A stretch of DNA of 18,579 bases from Clostridiales bacterium (GTDB taxonomy: Bacteria > Bacillota > Clostridia > Christensenellales > Aristaeellaceae). Shown here piece after piece: positions 1-6,633 of the stretch (position 1 is the stretch's first letter; each line of letters starts with the position of its first letter). The DNA is taken from NCBI GenBank assembly GCA_004555535.1, contig SFHU01000053.1, positions 1-18,579 of the forward strand, given 5' to 3'. The position numbers were made by a program, and so were the translations under genes. The notes under the pieces are model-generated. The model was not told the origin of the DNA and searched no databases. It worked only from the letters and a program-made list of their open reading frames with translations.

Positions 1-86
1 ACCTGCGCATCGATCTTCTCGATGTAGATCACGTCGCCCTCGCTGACGCGGTACTGCTTGCCACCAGTCGCAATAATAGCGTACAT
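1..86 (-). CDS. rplU: 50S ribosomal protein L21, N-terminal part (runs off window)
   Basis: The minus strand from 86 reads MYAIIATGGKQYRVSEGD followed by VIYIEKIDAQ, the conserved N-terminus of bacterial L21, a large-subunit protein that binds 23S rRNA. Only 28 full codons are in the window; the rest lies beyond position 1. The ATG at 86-84 is preceded by a strong GGAGGTG ribosome binding site (rc of about 94-100). A near-consensus promoter and a structured leader lie upstream. In Firmicutes rplU normally heads a short operon with a ribosomal protease gene and rpmA, but these would be outside the window. Confidence 0.95.
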   Translation of the reverse strand, partial: MYAIIATGGKQYRVSEGDVIYIEKIDAQ

Positions 87-166
87 TTGGTGACACCTCC
101 TATTATAATACTCGCCGGGCTTAGGTACGCTTACGCGTTTAGACAGACCAGTCCCGAGCGGCTCAC
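87..166 (-). promoter_or_regulatory. Putative L21 leader (structured 5' UTR of rplU)
   Basis: Between the predicted transcription start (about 166) and the rplU start lies an ~80-nt untranslated leader. It contains a perfect hairpin ACGC-GUAA-GCGU with a GNRA-type tetraloop (127-138), and flanking CUCGGG and CCC..GAG segments that can pair around it. Firmicutes rplU genes are known to carry an autoregulatory L21 leader RNA; assignment to that family is inferred from position and structure, not from a covariance-model match. Confidence 0.5.
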
Positions 167-172
167 CGTCTA

Positions 173-201
173 ATGATATCAGTTTTTTCTTTCACTGTCA
201 A
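173..201 (-). promoter_or_regulatory. Sigma-A promoter of rplU
   Basis: On the minus strand TTGACA (201-196), a 17-bp spacer and TATCAT (178-173) form an almost consensus vegetative promoter ending ~85 bp before the rplU start. It lies just downstream of the deoC stop, so rplU has independent transcription even if deoC reads through. Confidence 0.85.
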
Positions 202-244
202 TTCTTTTTGGCGTTTTTCCCTGCCAATTTTTGCATTTCAGTGA

Positions 245-919
245 TCAGTAGCCCGTCGCCTTTTCGTTCTTGACGAGCTTCACGATGCGGCTGGTGCCCA
301 GGCGCGTCGCGCCCAGCTCAATAAAGCGCTCCGCGTCTGCGAGCGAGGCGATGCCGCCCGCCGCCTTGATGCCCTTGCCGTTTGTCATGTGCGCCTGCAT
401 CAGCGCGACATCCTCAAACGTCGCGCCCGCCGTGGAAAAGCCCGTCGAGGTCTTGATGAAGTCCGCGTCGGAGCGGGAAACGATGTCGCACATGCGAATC
501 TTCTCCTCCTGCGTCAGCAGGCAGGTTTCGATGATGACCTTGAGCGTATGCCCGGCGCATGCCGCCTTGACCGCATTGATCTCCGCGAGCACCTCGTCGT
601 CCCGGCCATCCTTGAGCAGGCCGATGTTGATGACCATGTCGATCTCGTCCGCGCCGTTTTTGACGGCGTCCGCCGCCTCAAAGACCTTGCTCTCGGTCGT
701 GGAATAGCCCGTCGGGAAGCCGATGACCGTGCAGACGCCGACAGCGTCCGGGTTTCCGGCCATGTAGGCCTTGCAGCGCCTGACATAGCTGGCGGGGATG
801 CAGACCGTCGCCGTGTGATAGGTCATCGCGTCGTCGCAGATCTGCCGGATCTGCGCCCAGGTCGATTCCGGCTTGAGCAGCGTGTGATCGACCATCGAAA
901 GCATGGTGGAAAGCTCCAT
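245..919 (-). CDS. deoC: Deoxyribose-phosphate aldolase
   Basis: Class I aldolase that cleaves 2-deoxy-D-ribose 5-phosphate to glyceraldehyde 3-phosphate and acetaldehyde in deoxynucleoside catabolism; cytosolic. The 224-residue protein has the family's normal length and a complete TIM barrel. FIKTSTGFS carries the Schiff-base lysine (K156), GIKAAGGI carries the second active-site lysine (K185), and EIDMVINIG carries the proton-relay aspartate (D94). The start is the ATG at 919, 6 bases after AGGAGGAAC. In-frame codons further upstream fall on the promoter -10 box (968-973), so the longer reading frame is not translated. It has its own promoter and no nucleoside phosphorylase or deoxyribonucleoside kinase beside it, so it stands alone here. 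No convincing terminator follows before the rplU promoter. Confidence 0.96.
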   Translation of the reverse strand: MELSTMLSMVDHTLLKPESTWAQIRQICDDAMTYHTATVCIPASYVRRCKAYMAGNPDAVGVCTVIGFPTGYSTTESKVFEAADAVKNGADEIDMVINIGLLKDGRDDEVLAEINAVKAACAGHTLKVIIETCLLTQEEKIRMCDIVSRSDADFIKTSTGFSTAGATFEDVALMQAHMTNGKGIKAAGGIASLADAERFIELGATRLGTSRIVKLVKNEKATGY

Positions 920-967
920 AATGTTCCTCCTGTCCGGGGCGCGCGTCCCCACATGTTTCATGGGTTG

Positions 968-996
968 ATTATACTCCAAAATCCTTCTTCCCGCAA
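968..996 (-). promoter_or_regulatory. Sigma-A promoter of deoC
   Basis: Minus-strand TTGCGG (996-991), a 17-bp spacer and a perfect TATAAT (973-968). The start point would be near 961, giving a ~42-nt leader that includes a GGGG/CCCC stem before the AGGAGG site. This placement fixes the deoC start at 919. Confidence 0.75.
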
Positions 997-1040
997 CACT
1001 GTGGGTCAGTATGCCCTAGCTGCCCGGTGCAGGCCGTCAG

Positions 1041-1412
1041 TCAGCCGCCATAGGGCCGCTCATGTTCCGCCTTGGAGCCGAACTCGCGCAGCTCCGCAAT
1101 CCGGCCCGCGCCGTCAAACCGCATGAGCGTCATGCCGTCAAACGCACCCTCCGTCCCATCGTATATGCAGCGGAAGAACCAGTGCACCGCCAGCCATTCT
1201 CCTTGCCCAATGGCGCGCCGGATGCGCCATTCGAGCACGCGCCCGCGCGCATTCCAGTCCGCAAACCATTGCTCCACCTCGCCGCGCCCGATATATTCCG
1301 GCCCGTAGCACTCGACATAGCGCACGTCCTGCGCAAAAATCTCCGGGATGACCGCGCTCTCCCGTGTCAGCCACGCGTCAAACCACGCGCGGACAGTCTC
1401 CTCATGCGTCAC
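1041..1412 (-). CDS. SnoaL/NTF2-like fold protein of unknown function
   Basis: A 123-residue protein beginning VTHEETVRAWFDAWLTRE and containing the DWNARGRVLEWRI and EWLAVHWFFRCIYDG segments typical of the SnoaL-like / NTF2 cone-shaped fold. The GTG start at 1412 follows GAGGTG by 4 bases and overlaps the last 11 bases of the upstream membrane-protein gene, so the two are translationally coupled. Members of this superfamily range from isomerases to hydrolases and non-enzymatic binding proteins; no catalytic residue can be assigned here. The start is the least certain part, because the reading frame stays open further upstream inside the preceding gene. Confidence 0.7.
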   Translation of the reverse strand: MTHEETVRAWFDAWLTRESAVIPEIFAQDVRYVECYGPEYIGRGEVEQWFADWNARGRVLEWRIRRAIGQGEWLAVHWFFRCIYDGTEGAFDGMTLMRFDGAGRIAELREFGSKAEHERPYGG

Positions 1413-2913
1413 TGCGCACCTCTTTCTTTCTGCCTTTCGGCGGGCACAGCCCCGCGAGCAGAAGCAGCACCGGCACAAAGCAGAACAGATACCGGCTGCG
1501 CGCCTCCCAGAGCATCAGGAAAAGCATCATGCCAAACATCGCGATATACGCCATCGCCCCGCCCGTCTCCCGCCGCCGGATGCCGCGCAGGCAGGCGAGC
1601 AGCGCCAGCACCAGGTCGCCCATGTAAATGCCGGTGCAGACCGCGCTGTACAGCGGGAAATGCTCCCCCGCTGCCAGCACGACCGTCGAGAGCGCGTTGG
1701 GCCGCACGGGGTCGTCGTCGAGCATCTCCGTCATGCCGAAGGTGCCGTCGCCCATCGCCGCGGCGTTCTTGCGCAGCATGGCCAGCAGCAGCCGGTTCGG
1801 GTAGCGCAGCGTGTAGATCCTGTCCCTGATGCGCGTGTAGATCGAGGACATGACCTCCTCGTGCGAGGCGCCCTCGTCCATCATCCCCCAGGTGATGCTG
1901 TAATCGCCCGAAAAACCGCCGTAGGGGTTGTCCGACGTCGGGATGGACATCATCACCCAGTGGATGGCGGGCGTGTTCTGCTGCGCGTAGACCTCGGGGT
2001 CGATGACCTCCTCCAGCATATAGGCATGCACCGCCGCCGTGCCGCCCAGCGCAATGCCCGCGCTCAGCAGCGCGCACAGCGCCGCGCGCCCGGGGCGCAG
2101 GGAGAGCGCGAAGACGATCACCGCGGCGATGAGCACGATGAACACCGTCATCTTGATCTGTCCGCCGATGAGCGCAAGCAGCCCCGTCAGTGCCGCAAGG
2201 CCCAGCTGGCGCGTGCCCCTCTGCGCGCGCACCGTTTTGAGCGCAAAAAACAGCGTCAGGATCACAAACGGCGCGCTGAAGGTATCCGTGTAGAGCACGC
2301 CCGCCGCCAGATACAGCGGCAGGCAGCAGGCCGTCAGCAGGAGCGTCCGCGCCCGCGCCCGCGTCCCGCCCAGCATGTCCGCCGTGCAGGCCGCCGCGCG
2401 CGTGCCAACCGTGTACAGCAGCGCCTGAATCACGGCCAGCGGCATGAAAAAGCCCTCGATTCCGGCGAAGACGAGCGCCTTGCGGATCGCCGTCAGGATC
2501 AGCACAAAGCCCCATTGGTTCGAGAACCGCGCCAAATAGAGGCCAAAGTCCGGGTTGGCGTCAAAGCAGCCATCCCGCGCGAGCATCATGGAGCCGTTGT
2601 AGAGCATGAAGTTATCGCCCGCAGGCGTGTATTCCATCCAATATGCCAGCACGACCTGAACGACGAACAGCGCCGCCAGAAAGGCCGGCTCCGCGCAGCG
2701 CAGCCCCCGGCGAAGCCGCGCCTCGTCCATGCGCTCCAGGCGAACGAAGATCCCCGCCGTCAGCGCGAGGAACGCCGCCAGCGTCAGCAGCATGGGCGAT
2801 AGCTCGTAGCCGTGGCAGGCGCGCGCAAACGGCAGCAGGATGACGTTCACGGCCGTGATCAGGCCAAAGCACAGAAAAAAGCCCATGCCGGTTCTGAGCA
2901 GCTTGTCTCTCAT
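1402..2913 (-). CDS. Polytopic membrane glycosyltransferase, GT-C / family 39-like
   Basis: A 503-residue protein with roughly eleven hydrophobic membrane segments (for example residues 10-30, 40-57, 78-93 and several between 125 and 300) and a large polar loop around 300-390. An acidic residue in the first external loop (YTPAGD, D100) and a late membrane-proximal WEARSRY motif (469-475) match the organisation of GT-C glycosyltransferases, which use lipid-phosphate-linked sugars on the outer face of the membrane to glycosylate proteins or cell-wall polymers. The acceptor is unknown. It has its own promoter (2996-3024), a modest ribosome binding site (AAAGAGAG), and overlaps the following SnoaL-like gene. 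Family assignment rests on topology and these motifs; a polymer ligase or uncharacterised membrane protein remains possible. Confidence 0.72.
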   Translation of the reverse strand: MRDKLLRTGMGFFLCFGLITAVNVILLPFARACHGYELSPMLLTLAAFLALTAGIFVRLERMDEARLRRGLRCAEPAFLAALFVVQVVLAYWMEYTPAGDNFMLYNGSMMLARDGCFDANPDFGLYLARFSNQWGFVLILTAIRKALVFAGIEGFFMPLAVIQALLYTVGTRAAACTADMLGGTRARARTLLLTACCLPLYLAAGVLYTDTFSAPFVILTLFFALKTVRAQRGTRQLGLAALTGLLALIGGQIKMTVFIVLIAAVIVFALSLRPGRAALCALLSAGIALGGTAAVHAYMLEEVIDPEVYAQQNTPAIHWVMMSIPTSDNPYGGFSGDYSITWGMMDEGASHEEVMSSIYTRIRDRIYTLRYPNRLLLAMLRKNAAAMGDGTFGMTEMLDDDPVRPNALSTVVLAAGEHFPLYSAVCTGIYMGDLVLALLACLRGIRRRETGGAMAYIAMFGMMLFLMLWEARSRYLFCFVPVLLLLAGLCPPKGRKKEVRSDA

Positions 2914-2995
2914 GGAATCTCTCTTTCCGCCGGCATTTGGGGCCGGTCTGTTTCAAAGCGCTTCAAGGCCATCGAAGGGAATCGATGTCATGGTC

Positions 2996-3024
2996 ATTTT
3001 ACGATATTTCCGCGGGGATGTAAA
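2996..3024 (-). promoter_or_regulatory. Promoter of the membrane glycosyltransferase gene
   Basis: Minus-strand TTTACA (3024-3019), a 17-bp spacer and TAAAAT (3001-2996). Just downstream, CATCGA-AGGGAA-TCGATG (2970-2987) is a perfect 6-bp inverted repeat at about +2 to +19, which could be an operator or a 5' mRNA stem. The promoter is divergent from that of perR, about 65 bp away. Confidence 0.7.
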
Positions 3025-3087
3025 GCGGGGACGGCTTTCCGCCCGCCTTTTCCCCCGAAATTCCGACGTCCGTTTTCGGCAATCCCG

Positions 3088-3116
3088 TTGACAAACCCCA
3101 GAGATTGAGATATAAT
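3088..3116 (+). promoter_or_regulatory. Sigma-A promoter of perR
   Basis: Perfect TTGACA (3088-3093), 17-bp spacer and perfect TATAAT (3111-3116): the strongest promoter in the window by consensus. It ends 38 bp before the perR start. Confidence 0.9.
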
Positions 3117-3144
3117 CCTTATTAAGAATAAATCCTGTTAAGGA
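3116..3144 (+). promoter_or_regulatory. Putative PerR/Fur-type operator overlapping the perR start point
   Basis: TTATT-AAG-AATAA (3119-3131) is an AT-rich inverted repeat directly after the -10 box. It is nested in a wider TCCTTA (3116-3121) / TAAGGA (3139-3144) repeat. PerR boxes are AT-rich inverted repeats of about 15 bp, and perR genes are often self-repressed, so this is a plausible autoregulatory site. The match to the canonical box is partial. Confidence 0.45.
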
Positions 3145-3154
3145 CGGGATATCC

Positions 3155-3562
3155 ATGATGAAGCGCAACACCATTCAGCGTTCGCTCGTTCTGGAGGCGG
3201 TCAATCAGCTGAAGTCGCACGCCACCGCCGAGGAAATCTACGAAGCAATCGCCGTCAGTCACCCCACCGTCAGCCGGGCGACCGTTTACCGCAACCTGAA
3301 TCAGCTCGCCGAGAGCGGGGAGATCCGAAAGATGGCGATACCCGGCGGGCCGGACCGCTACGACCATCGATGCCACAACCATTATCACGCCATGTGCCGC
3401 AAATGCCGGCGGGTGTTTGATATCGAGATGCCCTATATCGACGATCTGGAAAAATCGGTCGAGGATGCGCACGGCTTCGCCATCAGCGGCCACGACATCA
3501 TGTTCCGCGGCCTCTGCCCGGAATGCCAGAGGAAGGACGCCTCCGGCGACCGCCAGGCATGA
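3155..3562 (+). CDS. perR: Peroxide-responsive repressor of the Fur family (PerR)
   Basis: A 135-residue metal-dependent repressor. An N-terminal winged helix (about 1-60, with TVSRATVYRNLNQL as recognition region) precedes a dimerisation domain. Aligned by eye with Bacillus subtilis PerR, all five regulatory Fe/Mn ligands are present: H36, D70, H76, H78 and D89. The Asp at the last position is the one that marks PerR rather than Fur. Two CxxC pairs (C81/C84 and CPEC near the C-terminus) would hold the structural zinc. PerR senses peroxide by oxidising the ligand histidines and then derepresses oxidative-stress genes. It is a single gene between its own promoter and a terminator, with no rubrerythrin or catalase beside it. 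The ATG at 3155 is used; a second ATG follows immediately at 3158. No strong Shine-Dalgarno is visible beyond AAGGACGGG. Confidence 0.85.
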   Translation: MMKRNTIQRSLVLEAVNQLKSHATAEEIYEAIAVSHPTVSRATVYRNLNQLAESGEIRKMAIPGGPDRYDHRCHNHYHAMCRKCRRVFDIEMPYIDDLEKSVEDAHGFAISGHDIMFRGLCPECQRKDASGDRQA

Positions 3563-3580
3563 CGTGCAGGCGCTTTCCAG

Positions 3581-3605
3581 AAGCCGGAAGCAGAAACGGC
3601 TTTTT
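3581..3605 (+). terminator. Intrinsic terminator after perR
   Basis: AAGCCG (3581-3586), a 10-nt loop and CGGCTT (3597-3602) running into five Ts (3601-3605), 19 bp after the perR stop. The stem is short but well placed. Confidence 0.6.
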
Positions 3606-3621
3606 ACACACGCAGCATTGA

Positions 3622-3987
3622 AGGCTCCTGCGGGAGGACGATCCGCTGCTCCCCGCGATCCTCGGCGTTTACGAGGCGCAGGGCATCCGCAACGGCGCGC
3701 CAACCAACAAGATGAAGGGCCCGGCGTTCAAGACCGAGCTGGCCACGGCCTATCCCGAGTGCCGTCTGGTGGTGACGAAGGAGACGATGACGGTTGAGGG
3801 CATGATCAAGATCGTCTACGACCTGCTCAAGGACAAGCTGAACATCGCCAAGCTCACCTTCACCAGCGGCGTGAACGCCGCTTCGCAGGAGTACACGCCC
3901 TCCGGGTCGGTCGACCGCTGCCCGCTGTGCGGCATCGCGCTGAACGAGAACGGCGTCTGCCCCAAGTGCGGCTATAAGAAGGCGTAA
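3622..3987 (+). pseudogene. 5'-truncated orphan coding remnant ending in a zinc ribbon
   Basis: From 3622 to the TAA at 3985-3987 one frame stays open and codes for a normal-looking ~121-residue polypeptide beginning RLLREDDPLLPAILGVYEAQ. It includes the segments VVTKETMTVEGMIKIVYDLL and KLTFTSGVNAASQ and ends in a C-terminal zinc ribbon (CPLCG...CPKCG). An in-frame TGA (3619-3621) closes it upstream. The only standard start is ATG 3712, which has no Shine-Dalgarno and lies 30 codons inside the protein-like stretch. An automatic annotation would call 3712-3987 a 91-residue hypothetical protein. I do not recognise the family. The lack of start signals, the terminator just upstream and its own strong terminator downstream suggest the 3' end of a larger gene that lost its front half. 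Confidence 0.55.
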
Positions 3988-4037
3988 CCTCCGGCATTCT
4001 CCGAACCACGGAAAAAGGCGCGCCTCCGGGCGCAAAG

Positions 4038-4074
4038 GAAGGCAGGGATTCCCGATTCCCTGCCTTCTTTTTTT
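4038..4074 (+). terminator. Strong intrinsic terminator
   Basis: An 11-bp perfect stem GAAGGCAGGGA (4038-4048) / TCCCTGCCTTC (4057-4067), an 8-nt loop and seven Ts (4068-4074). It closes the plus-strand unit and separates it from the convergent sugar-phosphate operon. On the minus strand the stem lacks a proper U-tract. Confidence 0.93.
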
Positions 4075-4083
4075 ATCCTTTTC

Positions 4084-4130
4084 GATACAAGCCCGTTTCC
4101 CTCGCAGGCTGCTTCACAGCCTGTCCTGAT
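4084..4130. repeat. Hairpin repeat element, copy A
   Basis: Contains CAGGCTG-CTTCA-CAGCCTG (4105-4123). It shares most of its bases, including the flanking cCCGTTT..TCG segment, with 17729-17775. The two copies lie in the same orientation ~13.6 kb apart. This copy overlaps the last codons and the TGA stop of the SIS gene, so part of that protein's C-terminus is encoded by the repeat. It could act as a transcript 3' end for the minus-strand operon, though no U-tract follows. Confidence 0.6.
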
Positions 4131-4680
4131 GCTCCTTGAACCAGCACACCAGCATGTGCAGCAGGATCAGATGCAGATCCTCGATGCGCTCATAGCTGCG
4201 CATCGGCGTGACCAGCCGCACCGCCGCGCCCTCGCAGATTCTGCCGCCGCCAAAGCCGGAAAGCGCGATCACCTGCCCGCCGTGCTCCTTTGCGTATTCG
4301 CAGGCGCGCACGAGGTCGGGTGAATTGCCGCTGGCGCTGATGGCGATGAGCACGTCGCCGGGGCGCATCTGGTTCTCCAGCTGGAAGGCGAAGATCGCCT
4401 CAAAGGCGATGTCGTTGCCCAGCGCGGTGATCGCCTCCACGTTGTCGCACAGCGAGTGGATGCGAAAGCGCCTCCGGCCGCCCTGCACGGCGTTCTTGCC
4501 GAAGTCGCAGACGAAGTGGTTCGCCGTGCCGGCGCTGCCGCCGTTGCCCATGACGAACACCTGCCGGTCCCCATGATAGGCCTCAAGCAGCAGCTCTGCG
4601 GCCCGCTCCAGCGCTTCCCCATCGATCCGGCGGATTTCGCCGATCAGCTCGTCCTGATATGCGGTAAACATCGCGTTCAT
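4114..4680 (-). CDS. SIS-domain sugar-phosphate isomerase, GmhA-like (phosphoheptose isomerase family)
   Basis: A 188-residue single SIS domain. Phosphosugar-binding motifs are GNGGSAGTANHF (46-56) and AISASGNSPDLV (113-124). Overall length and order match GmhA, which converts sedoheptulose 7-phosphate to D-glycero-D-manno-heptose 7-phosphate. Aligned by eye with E. coli GmhA, the metal ligands H61/E65/Q172/H180 correspond to H55/D59/E167/H175, so two are conservatively changed. It is the last gene of the five-gene operon. Its ATG overlaps the preceding ROK stop (ATGA, 4677-4680) and follows GGAGGAG by a few bases. Its placement beside an HldE-like kinase supports a heptose-phosphate role, but a different ketose phosphate is possible. 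Its 3' end runs into hairpin repeat copy A. Confidence 0.85.
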   Translation of the reverse strand: MNAMFTAYQDELIGEIRRIDGEALERAAELLLEAYHGDRQVFVMGNGGSAGTANHFVCDFGKNAVQGGRRRFRIHSLCDNVEAITALGNDIAFEAIFAFQLENQMRPGDVLIAISASGNSPDLVRACEYAKEHGGQVIALSGFGGGRICEGAAVRLVTPMRSYERIEDLHLILLHMLVCWFKEHQDRL

Positions 4681-5612
4681 GCTTTCTCCTCCTCAATGCG
4701 GCATACGGCGATGGCCGCGCCGCCGTACAGCCCCGCCAGCTCACCCAGCGGCGTGGGCCCGATCGTGTAGTCCGGGTTCGCCCCGTGGTAGACCTGCTCC
4801 GCGACCGTCCGCTCCAGCTCGGGACCGAACAGGTCGTAGGCCAGCGACACGCCGCCGCCCAGCACGACCTTCGCCGGGTTGAGCAGGTTGATCTCCATCG
4901 CCAGGATCCTTCCGAGCATTCTCCCCTCCTGCCTAAAGATCTCCCGCGCCAGCGGCTCGCCAGCCCGGGCACGCTGCGCGATGACCTTGGCGGAGGCGAT
5001 CTGTCCGTCCTCGTCCGGCGCGCCGCCCGCCTCCCGGTAGTTCAGCGCGATGGCCGGGCCGGCCGCGTGCATCTCCAGGCAGCCGCGGCTGCCGCACTTG
5101 CACAGCCGTCCGCCCGGCACGATGCAGCAATGCCCCGGCTCGCTGGCATTGCCGTGCGCGCCGATGAGCAGCCGCCCGCCGGAGACGATCGCCCCGCCGA
5201 TGCCGTTGGACACGTTCATGTAGACGAAGTCATCGACGTCCCGGCAGGAGCCGAACACCTGCTCCGCCAGCGCATAGGCCTGACCGTCGTTATCGCAGTA
5301 GGCGGGGAGGCCCAGCGCCTGCTGAAGCAGCGCGCAGATCGGGAAATCGCGGATGCCGGAGAACGTCGCCTCCACCCACAGCCCCGCCTTCGGATCGGCC
5401 AGGCCGGGGATCGTCACGCCGCAGGCCACGGGCTGCGCGCCGGTCTCATCCAGCAGCGCGCGCGCCTCGGCAATCAGCGTCTGCAGGATGTCCTCCCGGG
5501 TCAGCGCTTGCCAGACGCCGCGCCGCATCACGAGCACCTGCCCCGCGCGCGTGATCAGCCCGACGATATATTTGGAGCCGCCCACGTCAAAGGAAAGAAA
5601 ACAGGGCTCCAT
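4677..5612 (-). CDS. ROK-family sugar kinase
   Basis: A 311-residue kinase of the ROK (repressor, ORF, kinase) family without a DNA-binding domain. It has the N-terminal phosphate-binding DVGGSK (9-14), the catalytic Asp in CDNDGQAYA (D109), and zinc site H161 plus CKCGSRGCLE (C171, C173, C178). The usual E-[IL]-G-H motif reads EPGH, with proline in place of the aliphatic residue. Enzymes of this family phosphorylate glucose, fructose, N-acetylmannosamine, allose and related sugars using ATP; the substrate cannot be told from these motifs. The start ATG at 5612 follows GGGAGGG by 6 bases and lies 1 bp after the TGA of the PfkB-like gene, so translation is coupled. Within the operon it would supply a phosphosugar to the SIS isomerase or the neighbouring kinase. 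Confidence 0.88.
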   Translation of the reverse strand: MEPCFLSFDVGGSKYIVGLITRAGQVLVMRRGVWQALTREDILQTLIAEARALLDETGAQPVACGVTIPGLADPKAGLWVEATFSGIRDFPICALLQQALGLPAYCDNDGQAYALAEQVFGSCRDVDDFVYMNVSNGIGGAIVSGGRLLIGAHGNASEPGHCCIVPGGRLCKCGSRGCLEMHAAGPAIALNYREAGGAPDEDGQIASAKVIAQRARAGEPLAREIFRQEGRMLGRILAMEINLLNPAKVVLGGGVSLAYDLFGPELERTVAEQVYHGANPDYTIGPTPLGELAGLYGGAAIAVCRIEEEKA

Positions 5613-5613
5613 C

Positions 5614-6633
5614 TCAATCCCTCCCGAATTGCTCGTCGTAGAGCGCCAGCACGCTCTCCTGTGTCGCCATACCGGTCTGCCCCAGCTGGCGCACCGTCAC
5701 GCCCGCGCTCAGGTTCCCCACGAAGGCCGCCTCGCGGTAATCCGCGCCGGCGCACAGCGCGCTGACCAGCCCCGCCGTGCAGGCATCGCCCGCGCCGCAG
5801 ATGTCGATTTCGCCCGTCTGCCGCACGGCGGGCACCAGCGCCGGCTCGCCGTCCCCCCAGACGGCCACACCGTGCCGGTTGCAGGTGACAATGACGGGCC
5901 GCCCTGTCCGCCCGCGCAAACGCTCCATGCTGGAAAACACGCGCTCCGGACAGAAGTCCTCCCCGTCCTGCGCCCCGCCGCCCAGCTGCGCAGCCTCTCG
6001 GTCGTTGCACTTGATGACCACGTCATGGTATTCGCTTATGAACGCGCGGGAATCGGCGTAGACAAGCCTGTCCGGATGCGCCGCGGCCATCTGGCAGACA
6101 GCCTCGCGCACGCGCGCGGTCAGCACGCCTGTGTCCGCCTCGCAGACCTGGTCGAGCAGCACCAGCGCGTCGCAGCGCTCGAGCGCCGCCTCCATGCGCC
6201 GGATCAGCTCGTCCTGAACCGCCTCCGGCGTCGGGCGGAAGTTCTTGATGTCCAGCCGGTTGCCCTCCCTCGGGAACAGCGGCTTGATGTAGGAGGGCGT
6301 CACGATCTGCGGGCTGACCACGATGCCGGCGGTGTCCACCCGGCACTCGTGCAGGCGCCTTTGCAGCTCCCAGCCGTCGCCGTCATCGCCCGCCATGGAG
6401 ATCACCTCCAGCGAGCCCACGCCCAGTCCGCTCAGGTTGTTGAGCACCGTGCCCGCCGCCCCCGCGGCGGAGCGCTTGCGCACCACCTGGTAGGCCGTCA
6501 GCCCGGTCTCCAGCGAGGGCTCGTTGAGCCGCTCGTCGATCTCATACCACCTGTCCAGAAACAGGTCGCCCGCGACGGCGATGCGCAGACCGCTCAGGTG
6601 CGCGAGCAGCTCCAGCAGTCTTTCGCGCGTCAT
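5614..6633 (-). CDS. PfkB-family kinase resembling the heptose-7-phosphate kinase domain of HldE (RfaE)
   Basis: A 339-residue ribokinase-fold protein. Its N-terminus (VAGDLFLDRWYEIDERLNEP, about 20-39, then KRSAAGAAGTVLNNLSGLG) follows the HldE pattern of a GD-x-x-LDR motif and a G-G-A-x-N-type motif. The C-terminal DICGAGDACTAGL holds the catalytic Asp (D283) and anion hole, and the end (LGQTGMATQESVLALYDE) also resembles the HldE kinase domain. HldE kinase makes heptose 1,7-bisphosphate from the GmhA product. The nucleotidyltransferase half of HldE is absent. The ATG at 6633 overlaps the TGA of the upstream gene (ATGA, 6630-6633) and follows GGAGGG. Another sugar-phosphate kinase specificity cannot be excluded. 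Confidence 0.8.
   Translation of the reverse strand: MTRERLLELLAHLSGLRIAVAGDLFLDRWYEIDERLNEPSLETGLTAYQVVRKRSAAGAAGTVLNNLSGLGVGSLEVISMAGDDGDGWELQRRLHECRVDTAGIVVSPQIVTPSYIKPLFPREGNRLDIKNFRPTPEAVQDELIRRMEAALERCDALVLLDQVCEADTGVLTARVREAVCQMAAAHPDRLVYADSRAFISEYHDVVIKCNDREAAQLGGGAQDGEDFCPERVFSSMERLRGRTGRPVIVTCNRHGVAVWGDGEPALVPAVRQTGEIDICGAGDACTAGLVSALCAGADYREAAFVGNLSAGVTVRQLGQTGMATQESVLALYDEQFGRD

Noticed and set aside
216..236. Terminator between deoC and rplU (TTGGC/GCCAA)
   Set aside because: Only a 5-bp stem, and on the minus strand it is followed by As and the rplU -35 box, not a U-tract.
1348..2802. 484-codon plus-strand open frame opposite the membrane glycosyltransferase
   Set aside because: Arg/Gln/His-rich translation typical of an antisense shadow; the opposite strand has good membrane segments, a promoter and coupled start signals.
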